From Sulfitobacter sp. M39 (GTDB taxonomy: Bacteria > Pseudomonadota > Alphaproteobacteria > Rhodobacterales > Rhodobacteraceae): a DNA stretch of 64,000 nucleotides. The DNA lies in contig NZ_WMDZ01000002.1 in NCBI RefSeq assembly GCF_021735935.1, forward strand, positions 39,210-103,209. The letters run 5' to 3'. The notes under the pieces are model-generated. The model searched no databases. It saw nothing but the letters and a program-made list of their open reading frames with translations, and had not been told where the DNA came from. Position 1 is the stretch's first letter, and every line of letters starts with the position of its first letter. Position numbers and translations under genes: made by a program. Of the stretch, positions 54,440 through 62,701 are shown in pieces.

Positions 54440-55789
54440 TCATGTGTCTTCGCGAAGAAAGGTCGCGAACCGTGTGCGCGTCTCTTCAAGGATTTCAGTG
54501 GCATCCGCAGTGTCGAAATTTTCCGCAGAGGCGAGCAATTCCTCCCCGAGCGGATCGATAGGTCGGCCGTCCACGCGCACTTCGTAGTGAAGGTTCGGAG
54601 CTGTCGCCGTGCCTGTCTCACCGACCTGGCCAATCGTTTCGCCCGCGACCACGCGGTTTCCGACGGCCAGACCCTCCGGCACAGCGCTGAGGTGCGCATA
54701 GCGGGTCATTGTGTCTGACCCGTGCGCGATCTCGACCACCCGGCCATACCCGCTCCGCCATCCGATGAAGGAGACCCGTCCGGGTGCGGTCGCTGCAATC
54801 GGTGTCCCCGCAGCGGCGGCATAATCGACACCTGTGTGCATCCGCATATTGCCGTAGATCGGATGCTTGCGCTGCCCGAAGACCGACGACAGTCGTGCGC
54901 CTTCCACCGGCGGCGCGACCGTCCGCAGGATTTCACCATTCAAATAGACCGTTGCCCGCCCGCTGTCTTCGGCTGACCAGAGGATTTCGAAGCGGTCGTC
55001 GGCCAGATCGAGGGCCGCATAGGAGATTGACGGTTGACCGACCTCTGAACCATCGCGAAGGACGGTCTGACCCCAAAGGATATTCAGGGTCTCTCCGCCT
55101 TGAAGATCCCTGCGAAAGTCGACCGTTTCCCCGAGGATTTGTGCGAGATCGACGGCAAAACGGGCCGGGACGCCTGCTCGATCCAGCGAAGCGTAGATCG
55201 ACCCGTTTACCAGCAGCTGGCTCGCACGCTCGACTGTCAACGCGCTCGGCGTTACCGTCCGACTCGCAATGGTGTCGTCCAGGGTGACTTCGATCCGCAC
55301 ACCGTCATCGACAGCCAACGTCACAACGGATGGCGTTCCGTCCGGGCGAAAGTCGACGCTGAGACGATGGCCCGGTCGAAGGCGGCGCAGGTCGTATTCA
55401 ACCGTCAGTGCCAGTGCGACTTCGGTCCGTGTTTGCGCATCCATGTCCGCGAGAGAGAGAAGCACGTCCAATGTGTCACCCGCCTCGACCGTCGCCTCCC
55501 AAGGCGGCGTGGCGAGGGCCTGAACAAGCGCCATCAGATTATCTGGCTCGGCCCGTTCGAGTGCGGGAAACTCAGGCGGCTGAAAAGCGGCCGGAAGCAT
55601 ATTCGGCATCGTCTCGCCGGATGCGTTGACGCCTGGTCCATCGAGAGGTTCGGGCGGACTGTCCAAGGCTTCCGGAGCCTCGGAAAAGATGTACTCGGGC
55701 GGCGCCTCCAGGATCAAAGCCCGGCTCGCTATCGTGCTGACCGCTGCCGCGGCCATTGTCGTTCCCAGAACGATATGTCTCAGTTTCAA
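54440..55789 (-). CDS. M23/LytM-family periplasmic protein
   Basis: 449 residues. N-terminal anchor, Pro/Glu-rich linker, a LysM/OapA-like region (VEAGDTLDVLLSLADMD), then an M23 domain: GQRKHPIYGNMRMHTGVDYAA (HxxxD zinc ligands), RYAHLSAVPEG, and APNLHYEVRVDG. The last motif is normally HLHYEV; the first His, a catalytic residue, is Asn here. It could be a regulator-type (degenerate) LytM factor, not an active endopeptidase. ATGA overlap with the SCO gene upstream. Confidence 0.85.
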   Translation of the reverse strand: MKLRHIVLGTTMAAAAVSTIASRALILEAPPEYIFSEAPEALDSPPEPLDGPGVNASGETMPNMLPAAFQPPEFPALERAEPDNLMALVQALATPPWEATVEAGDTLDVLLSLADMDAQTRTEVALALTVEYDLRRLRPGHRLSVDFRPDGTPSVVTLAVDDGVRIEVTLDDTIASRTVTPSALTVERASQLLVNGSIYASLDRAGVPARFAVDLAQILGETVDFRRDLQGGETLNILWGQTVLRDGSEVGQPSISYAALDLADDRFEILWSAEDSGRATVYLNGEILRTVAPPVEGARLSSVFGQRKHPIYGNMRMHTGVDYAAAAGTPIAATAPGRVSFIGWRSGYGRVVEIAHGSDTMTRYAHLSAVPEGLAVGNRVVAGETIGQVGETGTATAPNLHYEVRVDGRPIDPLGEELLASAENFDTADATEILEETRTRFATFLREDT

Positions 55790-56409
55790 GATTCTGCCCT
55801 CTCGGTTCTGTTCTGCATCGCGCGCCTTATCTTCGGCACGGCGAATTCGCGTGGTTCGTGATAGTCGATGGTGGTGACGAAGCGACCTGTCGCATCGAAC
55901 AAGAAAACACCCGCCGTGTGGTTCATCGTATATTCGCCGTTTTCCGCCTCAACCTTCTCATAGGTGACACGGAAACCATCGGCGATGGCCGCGATCTGGT
56001 CTGGCAAGCCCGTCCATCCTTGTATCTGCGGATGGAAATACGAGACATACTCGGCCATGGTCTCGACCGTGTCGCGGTCCGGATCTACGGTGATGAAAAC
56101 GGTATTCAGGTCTTCGGCGTCCGGCCCAATCTCGTCGAGCCATCCGGAAATGTCCGAGAGGGTCGTCGGGCAAACGTCGGGGCAATAGGTGAATCCGAAG
56201 AAGACCAGACTCGGCTCGCCGATGAGGGTTTCCGGGCCGACATCCCGACCATCCTGATCCGTCAGGCTGAATTCCATAGCAGTCAGCGGTAGAGACCGCT
56301 TGCCCGGCGCGGAGTCAGCGCCAGGCCCATCTACCTGCCACCAGCCGACAAACAGGGCGGCAAAGACCGCCGCCGCTCCGATCGCTGCGATTTTGGCCAC
56401 CCTCATCAT
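55786..56409 (-). CDS. SCO1/SenC-family protein (copy 2)
   Basis: 207 residues with a membrane anchor. FGFTYCPDVCPTTL (CxxxC), FITVDPDRDT, and the metal His in YTMNHTAGVFLF. Copper chaperone or thiol reductase. Follows the PCu(A)C gene by eight bases, a pairing known from cytochrome oxidase copper delivery. Confidence 0.9.
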   Translation of the reverse strand: MMRVAKIAAIGAAAVFAALFVGWWQVDGPGADSAPGKRSLPLTAMEFSLTDQDGRDVGPETLIGEPSLVFFGFTYCPDVCPTTLSDISGWLDEIGPDAEDLNTVFITVDPDRDTVETMAEYVSYFHPQIQGWTGLPDQIAAIADGFRVTYEKVEAENGEYTMNHTAGVFLFDATGRFVTTIDYHEPREFAVPKIRRAMQNRTERAES

Positions 56410-56417
56410 TAGCCGGA

Positions 56418-56900
56418 TCAGCCTTCGGGGCCGCGTGCGCCGATGCCAAGGACCGGGACGGTGATTTCAAGCTCCGTTCCATCGGAAAAGAGCAGGGTCA
56501 GCGGAAAGGTCTCCCCCTCGACGAGCGGAGATTGCAGTTGCATCAGCATCGCGTGATATCCGCCGGGTTCAAGGGCGAACATACCCCCGGGCGGGATCAC
56601 GATATCGTCCGCCGGAGCCATGCTGCTGACGCCGTCAGAATTGGTTCTGGTTTCGTGGATCGAAGCCATGCCGGAGATCTCCGCGCGAAGACCGATAAGG
56701 GAGATCTGATCGCTGCCCTCGTTCCGAACGGTCAGATAGGCCCCGCCGGGCCGCGACATTCCAAGGCTCGCGCGCGCCCAGGGGCTCTCGACCACAATCG
56801 ATGCGTTCTCTGACAACTGCTGCGCTGAGGATGCCATTGGCAAGCCCATCAGAAGAGCGACAGACAGGCTCTGGATTGCCTTTGCGAAGGTTTTGAACAC
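56418..56900 (-). CDS. PCu(A)C copper chaperone
   Basis: 160 residues from GTG 56900 (GGAG seven bases upstream). Signal peptide, then the Cu(I) motif: ASIHETRTNSDG (His), SSMAPADDI (Met), GGYHAMLMQL (HxM). Works with SCO to load the CuA site of cytochrome oxidase. Position between DsbA-like and SCO genes supports that partnership. Confidence 0.88.
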   Translation of the reverse strand: MFKTFAKAIQSLSVALLMGLPMASSAQQLSENASIVVESPWARASLGMSRPGGAYLTVRNEGSDQISLIGLRAEISGMASIHETRTNSDGVSSMAPADDIVIPPGGMFALEPGGYHAMLMQLQSPLVEGETFPLTLLFSDGTELEITVPVLGIGARGPEG

Positions 56901-56919
56901 GTTGGGTCTCCTGTTCGTT

Positions 56920-57582
56920 CTAGTTTGTTGCCGCAGCCTCGACTTCGGCTTGGACGAGCGACAAGAGCTGCTCCGCACCGAACTCTGGCAAAGGCTTACC
57001 GTTGACGAAGAACGTCGGTGTGCCTTGGATTCCGACAGCTTCGACGTCTGCCCGGTCTTGATTGAGGACGCCGACGATGCTGGGTGACATGATCTGATTT
57101 GCGGCGGCGTCTGTGTCCAAGCCCGCCGCTCCGGCGATCTCCATGATGCGCTCAGCTGCCGGAGCGCCGTGAGAGGCCCAAGCGGGCTGATTTTCAAGCA
57201 GCGCTTCCAGCACGGGAACAAAAACGTCCTGCAACCGAGCCGCTTCCAGCACCTTGATTGCCAGCTCGGACCCATCGCCGTGGAACGGCGTGTAGCGCAT
57301 GACGACGCGCACATCGTCGGGGTATTGCGCCAGTATCTGCTTCACGATGGGATGGAAGGCGCGGCAGGCCTCGCAGGCTGGGTCGAAGAACTCCACGATG
57401 GTCACTGGCGCATCCTCGCGCCCGAGTATGGGAGAATAGGACCGAACAAGACGATCCTGTTGTTCCAGCGGAGCGGCTGTCGCCACCGGGGTCGGATCGG
57501 GGCGCGATACGAACCAGGCACCAGCCACGAAAACGGCCAGTACCAGAGTGAGTATCGCGAGCAGAAGAGTCTGTCGGTTCAT
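56920..57582 (-). CDS. DsbA-like thiol:disulfide protein
   Basis: 220 residues, membrane anchor, DsbA/thioredoxin-like fold with FFDPACEACRAFHPI active site and the cis-Pro segment IQGTPTFFVNGKPL. Oxidises periplasmic thiols, probably with the DsbB encoded just upstream (ATGA overlap). Confidence 0.88.
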   Translation of the reverse strand: MNRQTLLLAILTLVLAVFVAGAWFVSRPDPTPVATAAPLEQQDRLVRSYSPILGREDAPVTIVEFFDPACEACRAFHPIVKQILAQYPDDVRVVMRYTPFHGDGSELAIKVLEAARLQDVFVPVLEALLENQPAWASHGAPAAERIMEIAGAAGLDTDAAANQIMSPSIVGVLNQDRADVEAVGIQGTPTFFVNGKPLPEFGAEQLLSLVQAEVEAAATN

Positions 57583-58022
57583 ATTGATATCCGTCGAAGT
57601 TGAATGAGAAGGGCAAGGATCGCCCCGAACGTCAGCAGGGAGAGCAGAGGGATTGGCAGGCCAAGGATCAGCATCGCGTCATCGGTGCAGGATGGCCCGG
57701 ACGCCGTGCAGGGGACGATCGGCGCCGGCACGATCCCTGCGTAAAGCAGGGAATGGTAAAGGGCGACGGCACCACCCAGAACCGCGAGCGGCGCGGCATA
57801 GCGCCAGATCGAGAGGTCGGCGCGCCACGCCGCCACCCCGAGGATAATCGCGAGCGGAAACATGAAGGCACGCTGGAACCAGCACAGATTGCAGGGGGTC
57901 TGCCCCAGAACCTCTCCGATGAAGAGCACGGCGAGCGACGCGGACAAGGCGACGAACCATGCCGCGAAGAGGAAAGCTACCGGGCTCGCGGCGCTTGGCG
58001 TTGCGTCTGGGCCAGCTGTCAC
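57579..58022 (-). CDS. dsbB: DsbB-family disulfide oxidoreductase
   Basis: 147 residues, four spans. GQTPCNLCWFQRAFM carries the first Cys pair and VPCTASGPSCTDDAM the second. Reoxidises the DsbA-like partner with quinone. ATGA overlaps on both sides. Confidence 0.88.
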   Translation of the reverse strand: MTAGPDATPSAASPVAFLFAAWFVALSASLAVLFIGEVLGQTPCNLCWFQRAFMFPLAIILGVAAWRADLSIWRYAAPLAVLGGAVALYHSLLYAGIVPAPIVPCTASGPSCTDDAMLILGLPIPLLSLLTFGAILALLIQLRRISI

Positions 58023-58627
58023 GCGCCGATCCTTTCGCGAAGATCAGTAACGATCAGTCCGGGTTCCTCGTCGTATTCGTAGATGCGGACAAATTCACCT
58101 TCCGGATCGAAGAGAAGGAAGGACGACGTATGCCCCATCGTATAGCCGTCGGGCGCCGAGGCTTCCTCAATCTTCTGGTAGTAGATCTTGAAGGTCTCGG
58201 CAGTGCGTTCGATTTGCTCCGGCGGTCCGCTCAACCCAAGGATTCCCTGACCAAACTGGGGAACGTAGTTGGCCAGAGCGCTTGGCGTATCCCTTTCAGG
58301 GTCGACCGTGATGAACAGGGGCTGGACGGCGGAACCTTGGGTGCCGAGCTCGTCCATGACCTGCGCGATGGTTGCGAGCCCCATGGGACACACGTCGGGG
58401 CAGTTCGCAAATCCGAAAAAGACGAGCATCCAGCGCCCTCGGAAATCCTCGTCGGTCTGCACCATACCGGTATGGTCCGTCAGCTCAAAATCCGCAGTGA
58501 AACTCTCGGCCTCAGGATCAACACGCGCGGCGAACGGTCCCTGATTGCGTTCAGTCATCCAAAGCGTGGCTGACACCGCCGCAGCGACAACCACTGCCGA
58601 CCAGAGAACTATCCGGACCTTCTTCAT
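58019..58627 (-). CDS. SCO1/SenC-family protein (copy 3), first gene of envelope operon
   Basis: 202 residues, membrane anchor, FGFANCPDVCPMGL, FITVDPERDTP and TMGHTSSFLLFD with the metal His. Nearest to the ZntR/PbrR-type promoter at 58666-58696, from which the eleven genes down to 50991 can be read as one operon (most gaps under 25 bases or overlapping). Confidence 0.9.
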   Translation of the reverse strand: MKKVRIVLWSAVVVAAAVSATLWMTERNQGPFAARVDPEAESFTADFELTDHTGMVQTDEDFRGRWMLVFFGFANCPDVCPMGLATIAQVMDELGTQGSAVQPLFITVDPERDTPSALANYVPQFGQGILGLSGPPEQIERTAETFKIYYQKIEEASAPDGYTMGHTSSFLLFDPEGEFVRIYEYDEEPGLIVTDLRERIGA

Positions 58628-58665
58628 TGCTTGCGCTACCCACCTGTTCAGTTTGTCTGTGCGCG

Positions 58666-58696
58666 GGATACAAGCTACAGCAGATAGAGGTTCAAG
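58666..58696 (-). promoter_or_regulatory. ZntR/PbrR-type promoter of the envelope operon
   Basis: Minus strand TTGAAC (58696-58691), 19-base spacer CTCTATCTGCTGTAGCTTG, TATCCC (58671-58666), about 40 bases before the SCO ATG. Confidence 0.72.
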
Positions 58697-58775
58697 CGAA
58701 AAGTTACTTTTTGTTGTCCGAAGTCACGCCAAAGTGAAACCTTTGTCTTTTCAATGGAGTTGTCTCTTCAGTAAG

Positions 58776-58790
58776 CTACAGTCTTTGTAG
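58776..58790. promoter_or_regulatory. MerR-type dyad before the second MerR gene
   Basis: CTACAGTCTTTGTAG, nearly identical in arms to the dyad at 60321-60335, 15 bases before the MerR ATG. No good 19-spaced hexamers flank it, so autorepression is more likely than activation. Confidence 0.55.
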
Positions 58791-58805
58791 ATTGAAGGAT
58801 CTCAC

Positions 58806-59234
58806 ATGCTGGCAATTGGAACACTCTCGCGGAGAACCGGAACCAAGGTTCAGACGATCCGCTACTACGAAGAAATCGGTTTGATGAACGAGGCCGGAAG
58901 GACCGCAGGCGGCCAGCGCCGTTACTTTGAAAAGGACCTCGACCGGCTGGCTTTCATCCGGCACTCACGCCAGCTCGGATTTTCGCTCGACTCCATCCGG
59001 GAGCTGCTGGACCTCTCGGACAACCCGTCCCAATCCTGCGCGGAGGCGGATTCGATCGCGCGTCGGCAACTCCACCAAGTCGAACAGCGGATCAAGCGTC
59101 TGCAAGCGCTTAAGAAGGAATTGAAACGCATGGTCGCCGAGTGCGACGGTGACAGCGTTGCGGAGTGCAAGGTTCTGGAGGTCCTTCGAGACCATGCGGA
59201 ATGTCTCACCGAGCACGACGAGATTGGGGCTTGA
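58806..59234 (+). CDS. ZntR/CadR/PbrR-like MerR metal regulator
   Basis: 142 residues. [23 protein letters not shown] and [20 protein letters not shown]. Sensor part: [13 protein letters not shown], then [16 protein letters not shown] and HAECLTEH, giving Cys residues of the Zn/Cd/Pb-sensing MerR type; the loop differs from the CueR copy. Expected to activate the four 19-spaced promoters carrying CT-x-x-AG dyads. Overlaps the UPF0060 gene (TTGA). Confidence 0.88.
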   Translation: MLAIGTLSRRTGTKVQTIRYYEEIGLMNEAGRTAGGQRRYFEKDLDRLAFIRHSRQLGFSLDSIRELLDLSDNPSQSCAEADSIARRQLHQVEQRIKRLQALKKELKRMVAECDGDSVAECKVLEVLRDHAECLTEHDEIGA

Positions 59235-59557
59235 ACGCCGCAATTGCCTATCCGCTGGCTGCTGTCGCGGAGATCAGCGGGTGTTTCGCCATCTGGGCGT
59301 GGTGGCGTCTTGGGGCATCACCGCTCTGGCTCGCACCCGGCATAATCGCGCTCGCGCTTTTCGGCTGGTTGCTGGCGCAGGTCGAAACCAGCGCAGCGGG
59401 CCGCGCTTTCGCAGCCTATGGCGGCATCTACATCGGGGCCTCCATGCTCTGGATGTGGTTCGTCGAGGGCGAGCGACCTGACAGATGGGACTTCATAGGG
59501 ACGTCCATCTGTTTGATCGGTGCCGCGATTATTCTTTCGGTGCCCAGAGGGACGTAA
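59231..59557 (+). CDS. YnfA/UPF0060-family membrane protein
   Basis: 108 residues from TTG 59231, four spans: [40 protein letters not shown] as [12 protein letters not shown] and [19 protein letters not shown]0060 members are small drug/metabolite-transporter-like proteins, often next to metal genes. Translationally coupled to the MerR gene. Confidence 0.85.
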   Translation: MNAAIAYPLAAVAEISGCFAIWAWWRLGASPLWLAPGIIALALFGWLLAQVETSAAGRAFAAYGGIYIGASMLWMWFVEGERPDRWDFIGTSICLIGAAIILSVPRGT

Positions 59558-59567
59558 ATAAGCTATT

Positions 59568-59598
59568 TTGGATCTATAGTCGCTAGAGGTTCTATATA
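59568..59598 (+). promoter_or_regulatory. ZntR/PbrR-type promoter of the short CDF gene
   Basis: TTGGAT (59568-59573), 19-base spacer starting with CTATAGTCGCTAGAG, TATATA (59593-59598). Confidence 0.72.
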
Positions 59599-59670
59599 TC
59601 TTTTTGACAGCTTCATCCGAAGAGGGCGTTTCTGCCCCCTTCCTTAGAAATCGGAAGGTTTGCCAGTTCG

Positions 59671-60288
59671 ATGGTCGAAAGCGAATTCAGCGGGAAGAAT
59701 GAAAAAGAGCGCCAGACGCTCTGGATTGTTCTCGGTCTCAATCTCGCAATCGCTGCGGGGTTCTTCGCCACGGGAGCTATCGGCGATTCCAGCGCCCTGA
59801 TCGCCAATGGTCTCGACAACACATCCGACAGCCTCGTCTATGGCATCAGCCTTCTGGCCTTGTCCCGGTCGTCGAAGTGGAAGCGGGGTGCCGCGAACGT
59901 ATCCGGCGGATTGCTTCTGATCTTTGCGGTTGGCATTCTGATTGACGCTTGGCGGCGCTATGTCGGCGGTTCCGAACCGCTCGGAACTCTGATGATCGCA
60001 ATGTCGCTGATCGCTGCGGTCGTCAACCTCGCCTGCATCTGGCTGCTCGGGCGACTGAAGGAACCGGACGTGAACATCCGGGCCGCCAACACCTTCAGCC
60101 TCAACGATTTCGCATCGAACGGCGGCATCCTGATCGCGGGCGGTCTCGTTTGGTGGTTGGGCAGCAACTGGCCCGACCTCGTTGTCGGGGTCGCGGTGGC
60201 TGGCATCGCGGCGTGGGGCGGCATAGGCATCCTGCGGGACGCGCATGACGAGCATCACAAGGCAGTTCACAATCACCAACCAGAATAG
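59671..60288 (+). CDS. Short CDF-like cation transporter
   Basis: 205 residues, six spans. ALIANGLDNTSDSLVYGISL matches the TM2 metal site region of CDF proteins (Asn and Asp in place of the usual His/Asp set), and NTFSLNDFASNGGILIAG matches TM5. The cytosolic C-terminal domain is missing; a short HDEHHKAVHNH tail ends the chain. Probable metal exporter of the CDF group. Confidence 0.8.
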   Translation: MVESEFSGKNEKERQTLWIVLGLNLAIAAGFFATGAIGDSSALIANGLDNTSDSLVYGISLLALSRSSKWKRGAANVSGGLLLIFAVGILIDAWRRYVGGSEPLGTLMIAMSLIAAVVNLACIWLLGRLKEPDVNIRAANTFSLNDFASNGGILIAGGLVWWLGSNWPDLVVGVAVAGIAAWGGIGILRDAHDEHHKAVHNHQPE

Positions 60289-60314
60289 TCTCTCGCGTCG
60301 CGACAAGATAAAGG

Positions 60315-60345
60315 TTGAAGCTACAGTGACTGTAGAAACTATCAT
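60315..60345 (+). promoter_or_regulatory. ZntR/PbrR-type promoter of the transglutaminase/CDF genes
   Basis: TTGAAG (60315-60320), 19-base spacer opening with the perfect dyad CTACAGTGACTGTAG, TATCAT (60340-60345), 30 bases before the ATG. Best of the four. Confidence 0.85.
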
Positions 60346-60374
60346 CTTTGTATAGTTGATTCTAGGAAACGCTC

Positions 60375-61145
60375 ATGACCCCTGTTGACCCGCTGCTTTC
60401 GTCGACGCCACTCTTGGATGTCAGGCATCCTTCACTTGCCGCTCTGATCGCCGACCGGGGGTGGGGAACCTTGCCGTTGCATGATCGAATTGGTGCAATC
60501 TACGACTTCGTGCGAAACGAGATCGACTTTGGCTATAACCGCGCCGACGACATTCCTGCCTCTGAAGTACTCGACGACAGGTATGGACAATGCAACACGA
60601 AGGGAACGCTGCTGATGGCGCTTCTACGCGCTGTCGGCGTAAGATGCCGCTTGCACGGCTTCACAATCCACAAAGCGTTGCAACGGGGCGTCGTGCCTGA
60701 ACTGATCTATCCGATCGCACCCGCAGAAATCCTCCACTCATGGATCGAGGTCGAGACCGAGGCAGGATGGGTCGATCTTGAGGGCTTCATCCTCGACACA
60801 CCCTTCCTGTTGGCCCTGCAGCGGTCGTTTCCCGAGACACGGTCCCTATGCGGCTACGGTGCCGGGACCGACTGCTTGAGCGCACCGCCAGTCGGATGGA
60901 CGGGGGAGAGTACATATATCCAAAAGACCGGCATCGCCCGCGATTTTGGAACATTCGATAATCCTGACATGTTTTATGAGCACCATCGTCAGGCGTTTGG
61001 CCCCCTGCGCGACTGGATCTATCGGCACCTCATTCGCCATTGGATGAATGCCCGCGTCAGGGCGATCCGCGCTGGTCGTTTGCCAAGCGTTCCAGGGCTC
61101 AGCCGGCCAAACCACGGCCATGAGGAGGCTTCTCGTGCCGCATGA
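60375..61145 (+). CDS. Transglutaminase-like cysteine protease/transferase domain protein
   Basis: 256 residues, no signal peptide seen. Transglutaminase-like core with Cys (DDRYGQCNTKGTLLMALL), His (EILHSWIEVE) and Asp (WVDLEGFILD). Cytosolic by appearance. First gene after a metal-type MerR promoter and overlapping the CDF gene by 11 bases, an unusual pairing. Substrate unknown. Confidence 0.82.
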   Translation: MTPVDPLLSSTPLLDVRHPSLAALIADRGWGTLPLHDRIGAIYDFVRNEIDFGYNRADDIPASEVLDDRYGQCNTKGTLLMALLRAVGVRCRLHGFTIHKALQRGVVPELIYPIAPAEILHSWIEVETEAGWVDLEGFILDTPFLLALQRSFPETRSLCGYGAGTDCLSAPPVGWTGESTYIQKTGIARDFGTFDNPDMFYEHHRQAFGPLRDWIYRHLIRHWMNARVRAIRAGRLPSVPGLSRPNHGHEEASRAA

Positions 61146-62043
61146 TCATGCCCATATGGAGCCTAAAGAAGGCGACCGGCGGGTTGCCATTGCCATCTGG
61201 GCAAACGGCCTCCTGACGGTCGCGCAGATTGTCGGCGGGATACTATCCGGCAGCCTCGCGCTGATCGCGGATGCCATCCACAACTTCTCCGACATGGCGT
61301 CGCTCGTCATCGCATTCGGCGCGCGCAAGATCGCGCGCCGCCCGGCCGATGCGAAAATGACCTTCGGATATGGCAGGGTCGAGATCGTCGCCGCGCTTAT
61401 CAATTATACCTCGCTGATCATCATCGGCCTTTATTTGGTCTATGAGGGCGCGATGCGGTTTGTTGATCCGCCCGAAGTCGCGGGTTGGACCGTGGTCATC
61501 CTGGGCAGTGTGGCGCTGTTCATCGATACCCTCACCGCGTGGCTGACCTATTCGATGCAGAAAGGCAGCGTGAACATCCGGGCGCTGTTCCTCCACAACC
61601 TCAGCGATGCGCTGGCGTCTGTGGCCGTGATCGTCGGTGGCGTTCTCATCCTTCTCTACGATGTCCGCTGGGTTGATCCGGCGATCACCATCGGGATTGC
61701 CGCCTATATCCTCTGGCTCGCCTTCAGCGAGATCGGTGGCCCGATCCGCACCCTGATGTTGGGAAGCCCGCCCGATATCGACACGGATAAGGTTATCGCG
61801 GCCGTGGAGGACGTGGACGGAGTCGAGGAAGTTCATCACGCACATTTCTGGCAGATGCAGGAGCATCGTGCGGCGCTCGATACCCACGTCGTAATCGCCG
61901 AGGACCGCTGGGATGACCTCGAAAACATCAAGACGGCAATCAAGACCCGCCTCGACGAGGAATTCGGGATCGACCACTCAACGCTGGAGTTTGAACGCTC
62001 AGCGACCAAACATCGGGACGCAGACAGGTATGGTCATGGGTGA
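61135..62043 (+). CDS. CDF-family Zn/Cd/Co exporter
   Basis: 302 residues from GTG 61135, chosen for the GAGGAGG six bases upstream; ATG 61120 would place that site inside the gene. Start VPHDHAHM is His-rich. TM2 ALIADAIHNFSDMASLVI and TM5 LFLHNLSDALASVAVIVG hold the HxxxD metal residues, and a C-terminal domain with VHHAHFWQMQEHRAALDTHV follows. Exports divalent metal. Confidence 0.93.
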   Translation: MPHDHAHMEPKEGDRRVAIAIWANGLLTVAQIVGGILSGSLALIADAIHNFSDMASLVIAFGARKIARRPADAKMTFGYGRVEIVAALINYTSLIIIGLYLVYEGAMRFVDPPEVAGWTVVILGSVALFIDTLTAWLTYSMQKGSVNIRALFLHNLSDALASVAVIVGGVLILLYDVRWVDPAITIGIAAYILWLAFSEIGGPIRTLMLGSPPDIDTDKVIAAVEDVDGVEEVHHAHFWQMQEHRAALDTHVVIAEDRWDDLENIKTAIKTRLDEEFGIDHSTLEFERSATKHRDADRYGHG

Positions 62044-62593
62044 CCTCAAAACCGTGGTTCTCGTGCTGGGTTGTGCGGCCAATCTGTTGCTGGTCGCGGG
62101 TATACTCTGGTCCATGTTCCAACCGGAGCGACGAGTCTGGCCGCCGATTCACTCTACAGGAGCCCACAAGATTGTCGTCTGGGGACCTACGTGCGTCGGC
62201 TTCGGATCTGCCATCGTTTTGGCTCTGCTAGAATGGGGTGAGCTCGACTTCCCATGGATCATACGTTGGGGTTTAGGGCTTTGTCTGATCGTTCTGGGCA
62301 ATGCCGTTGTCTGGTCCGGTGTGATGCAACTTGGGATGGCGGCGACGAGTGGTGATGAAGGCGTTCTGCGGACCCGTGGCCTTTACCGGTTCTCCCGCAA
62401 TCCTCAGTATGTGGCTGACATGGCGATCCTCATCGGGATCGGACTGCTCTCCGCCTCGATCCTCGCGTGGCCAGTGATTATCACCGGCGTTACTGCATTG
62501 GCACTCGCGCCCTTCGCTGAAGAGCGCTGGTTGATTGATCGCTACGGGGACCCATACCGAGGCTACCTCCGCACAACCCGCAGGTTTCTCTGA
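62036..62593 (+). CDS. ICMT/PEMT-like membrane methyltransferase
   Basis: 185 residues from ATG 62036 (62030 possible), four to five spans. C-terminal motif RTRGLYRFSRNPQYVADM and PFAEERWLIDRYGDPYRGYL matches the isoprenylcysteine methyltransferase-like family (bacterial members of unknown substrate, several in metal loci). Overlaps the CDF stop. Confidence 0.82.
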   Translation: MGDLKTVVLVLGCAANLLLVAGILWSMFQPERRVWPPIHSTGAHKIVVWGPTCVGFGSAIVLALLEWGELDFPWIIRWGLGLCLIVLGNAVVWSGVMQLGMAATSGDEGVLRTRGLYRFSRNPQYVADMAILIGIGLLSASILAWPVIITGVTALALAPFAEERWLIDRYGDPYRGYLRTTRRFL

Positions 62594-62701
62594 CAGCATA
62601 AGGACAGCTGATCTCACGGCTTTGTGAGTGGCAGCCTGTTGAAGCTCTAGTGGGTGGAGGTCCGAGAATAGTCCAAACAGATAAAATTTGAGGTTTTCAT
62701 G

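Noticed and set aside
53376..54587. 403-residue plus-strand frame over ZIP and DUF411 genes
   Set aside because: Crosses two genes with clear motifs on the other strand; composition is artefactual.
56901..57314. Long N-terminal extension of the PCu(A)C frame up to 57314
   Set aside because: It overlaps the DsbA-like gene in another frame; GTG 56900 with GGAG and a signal peptide is the natural start.
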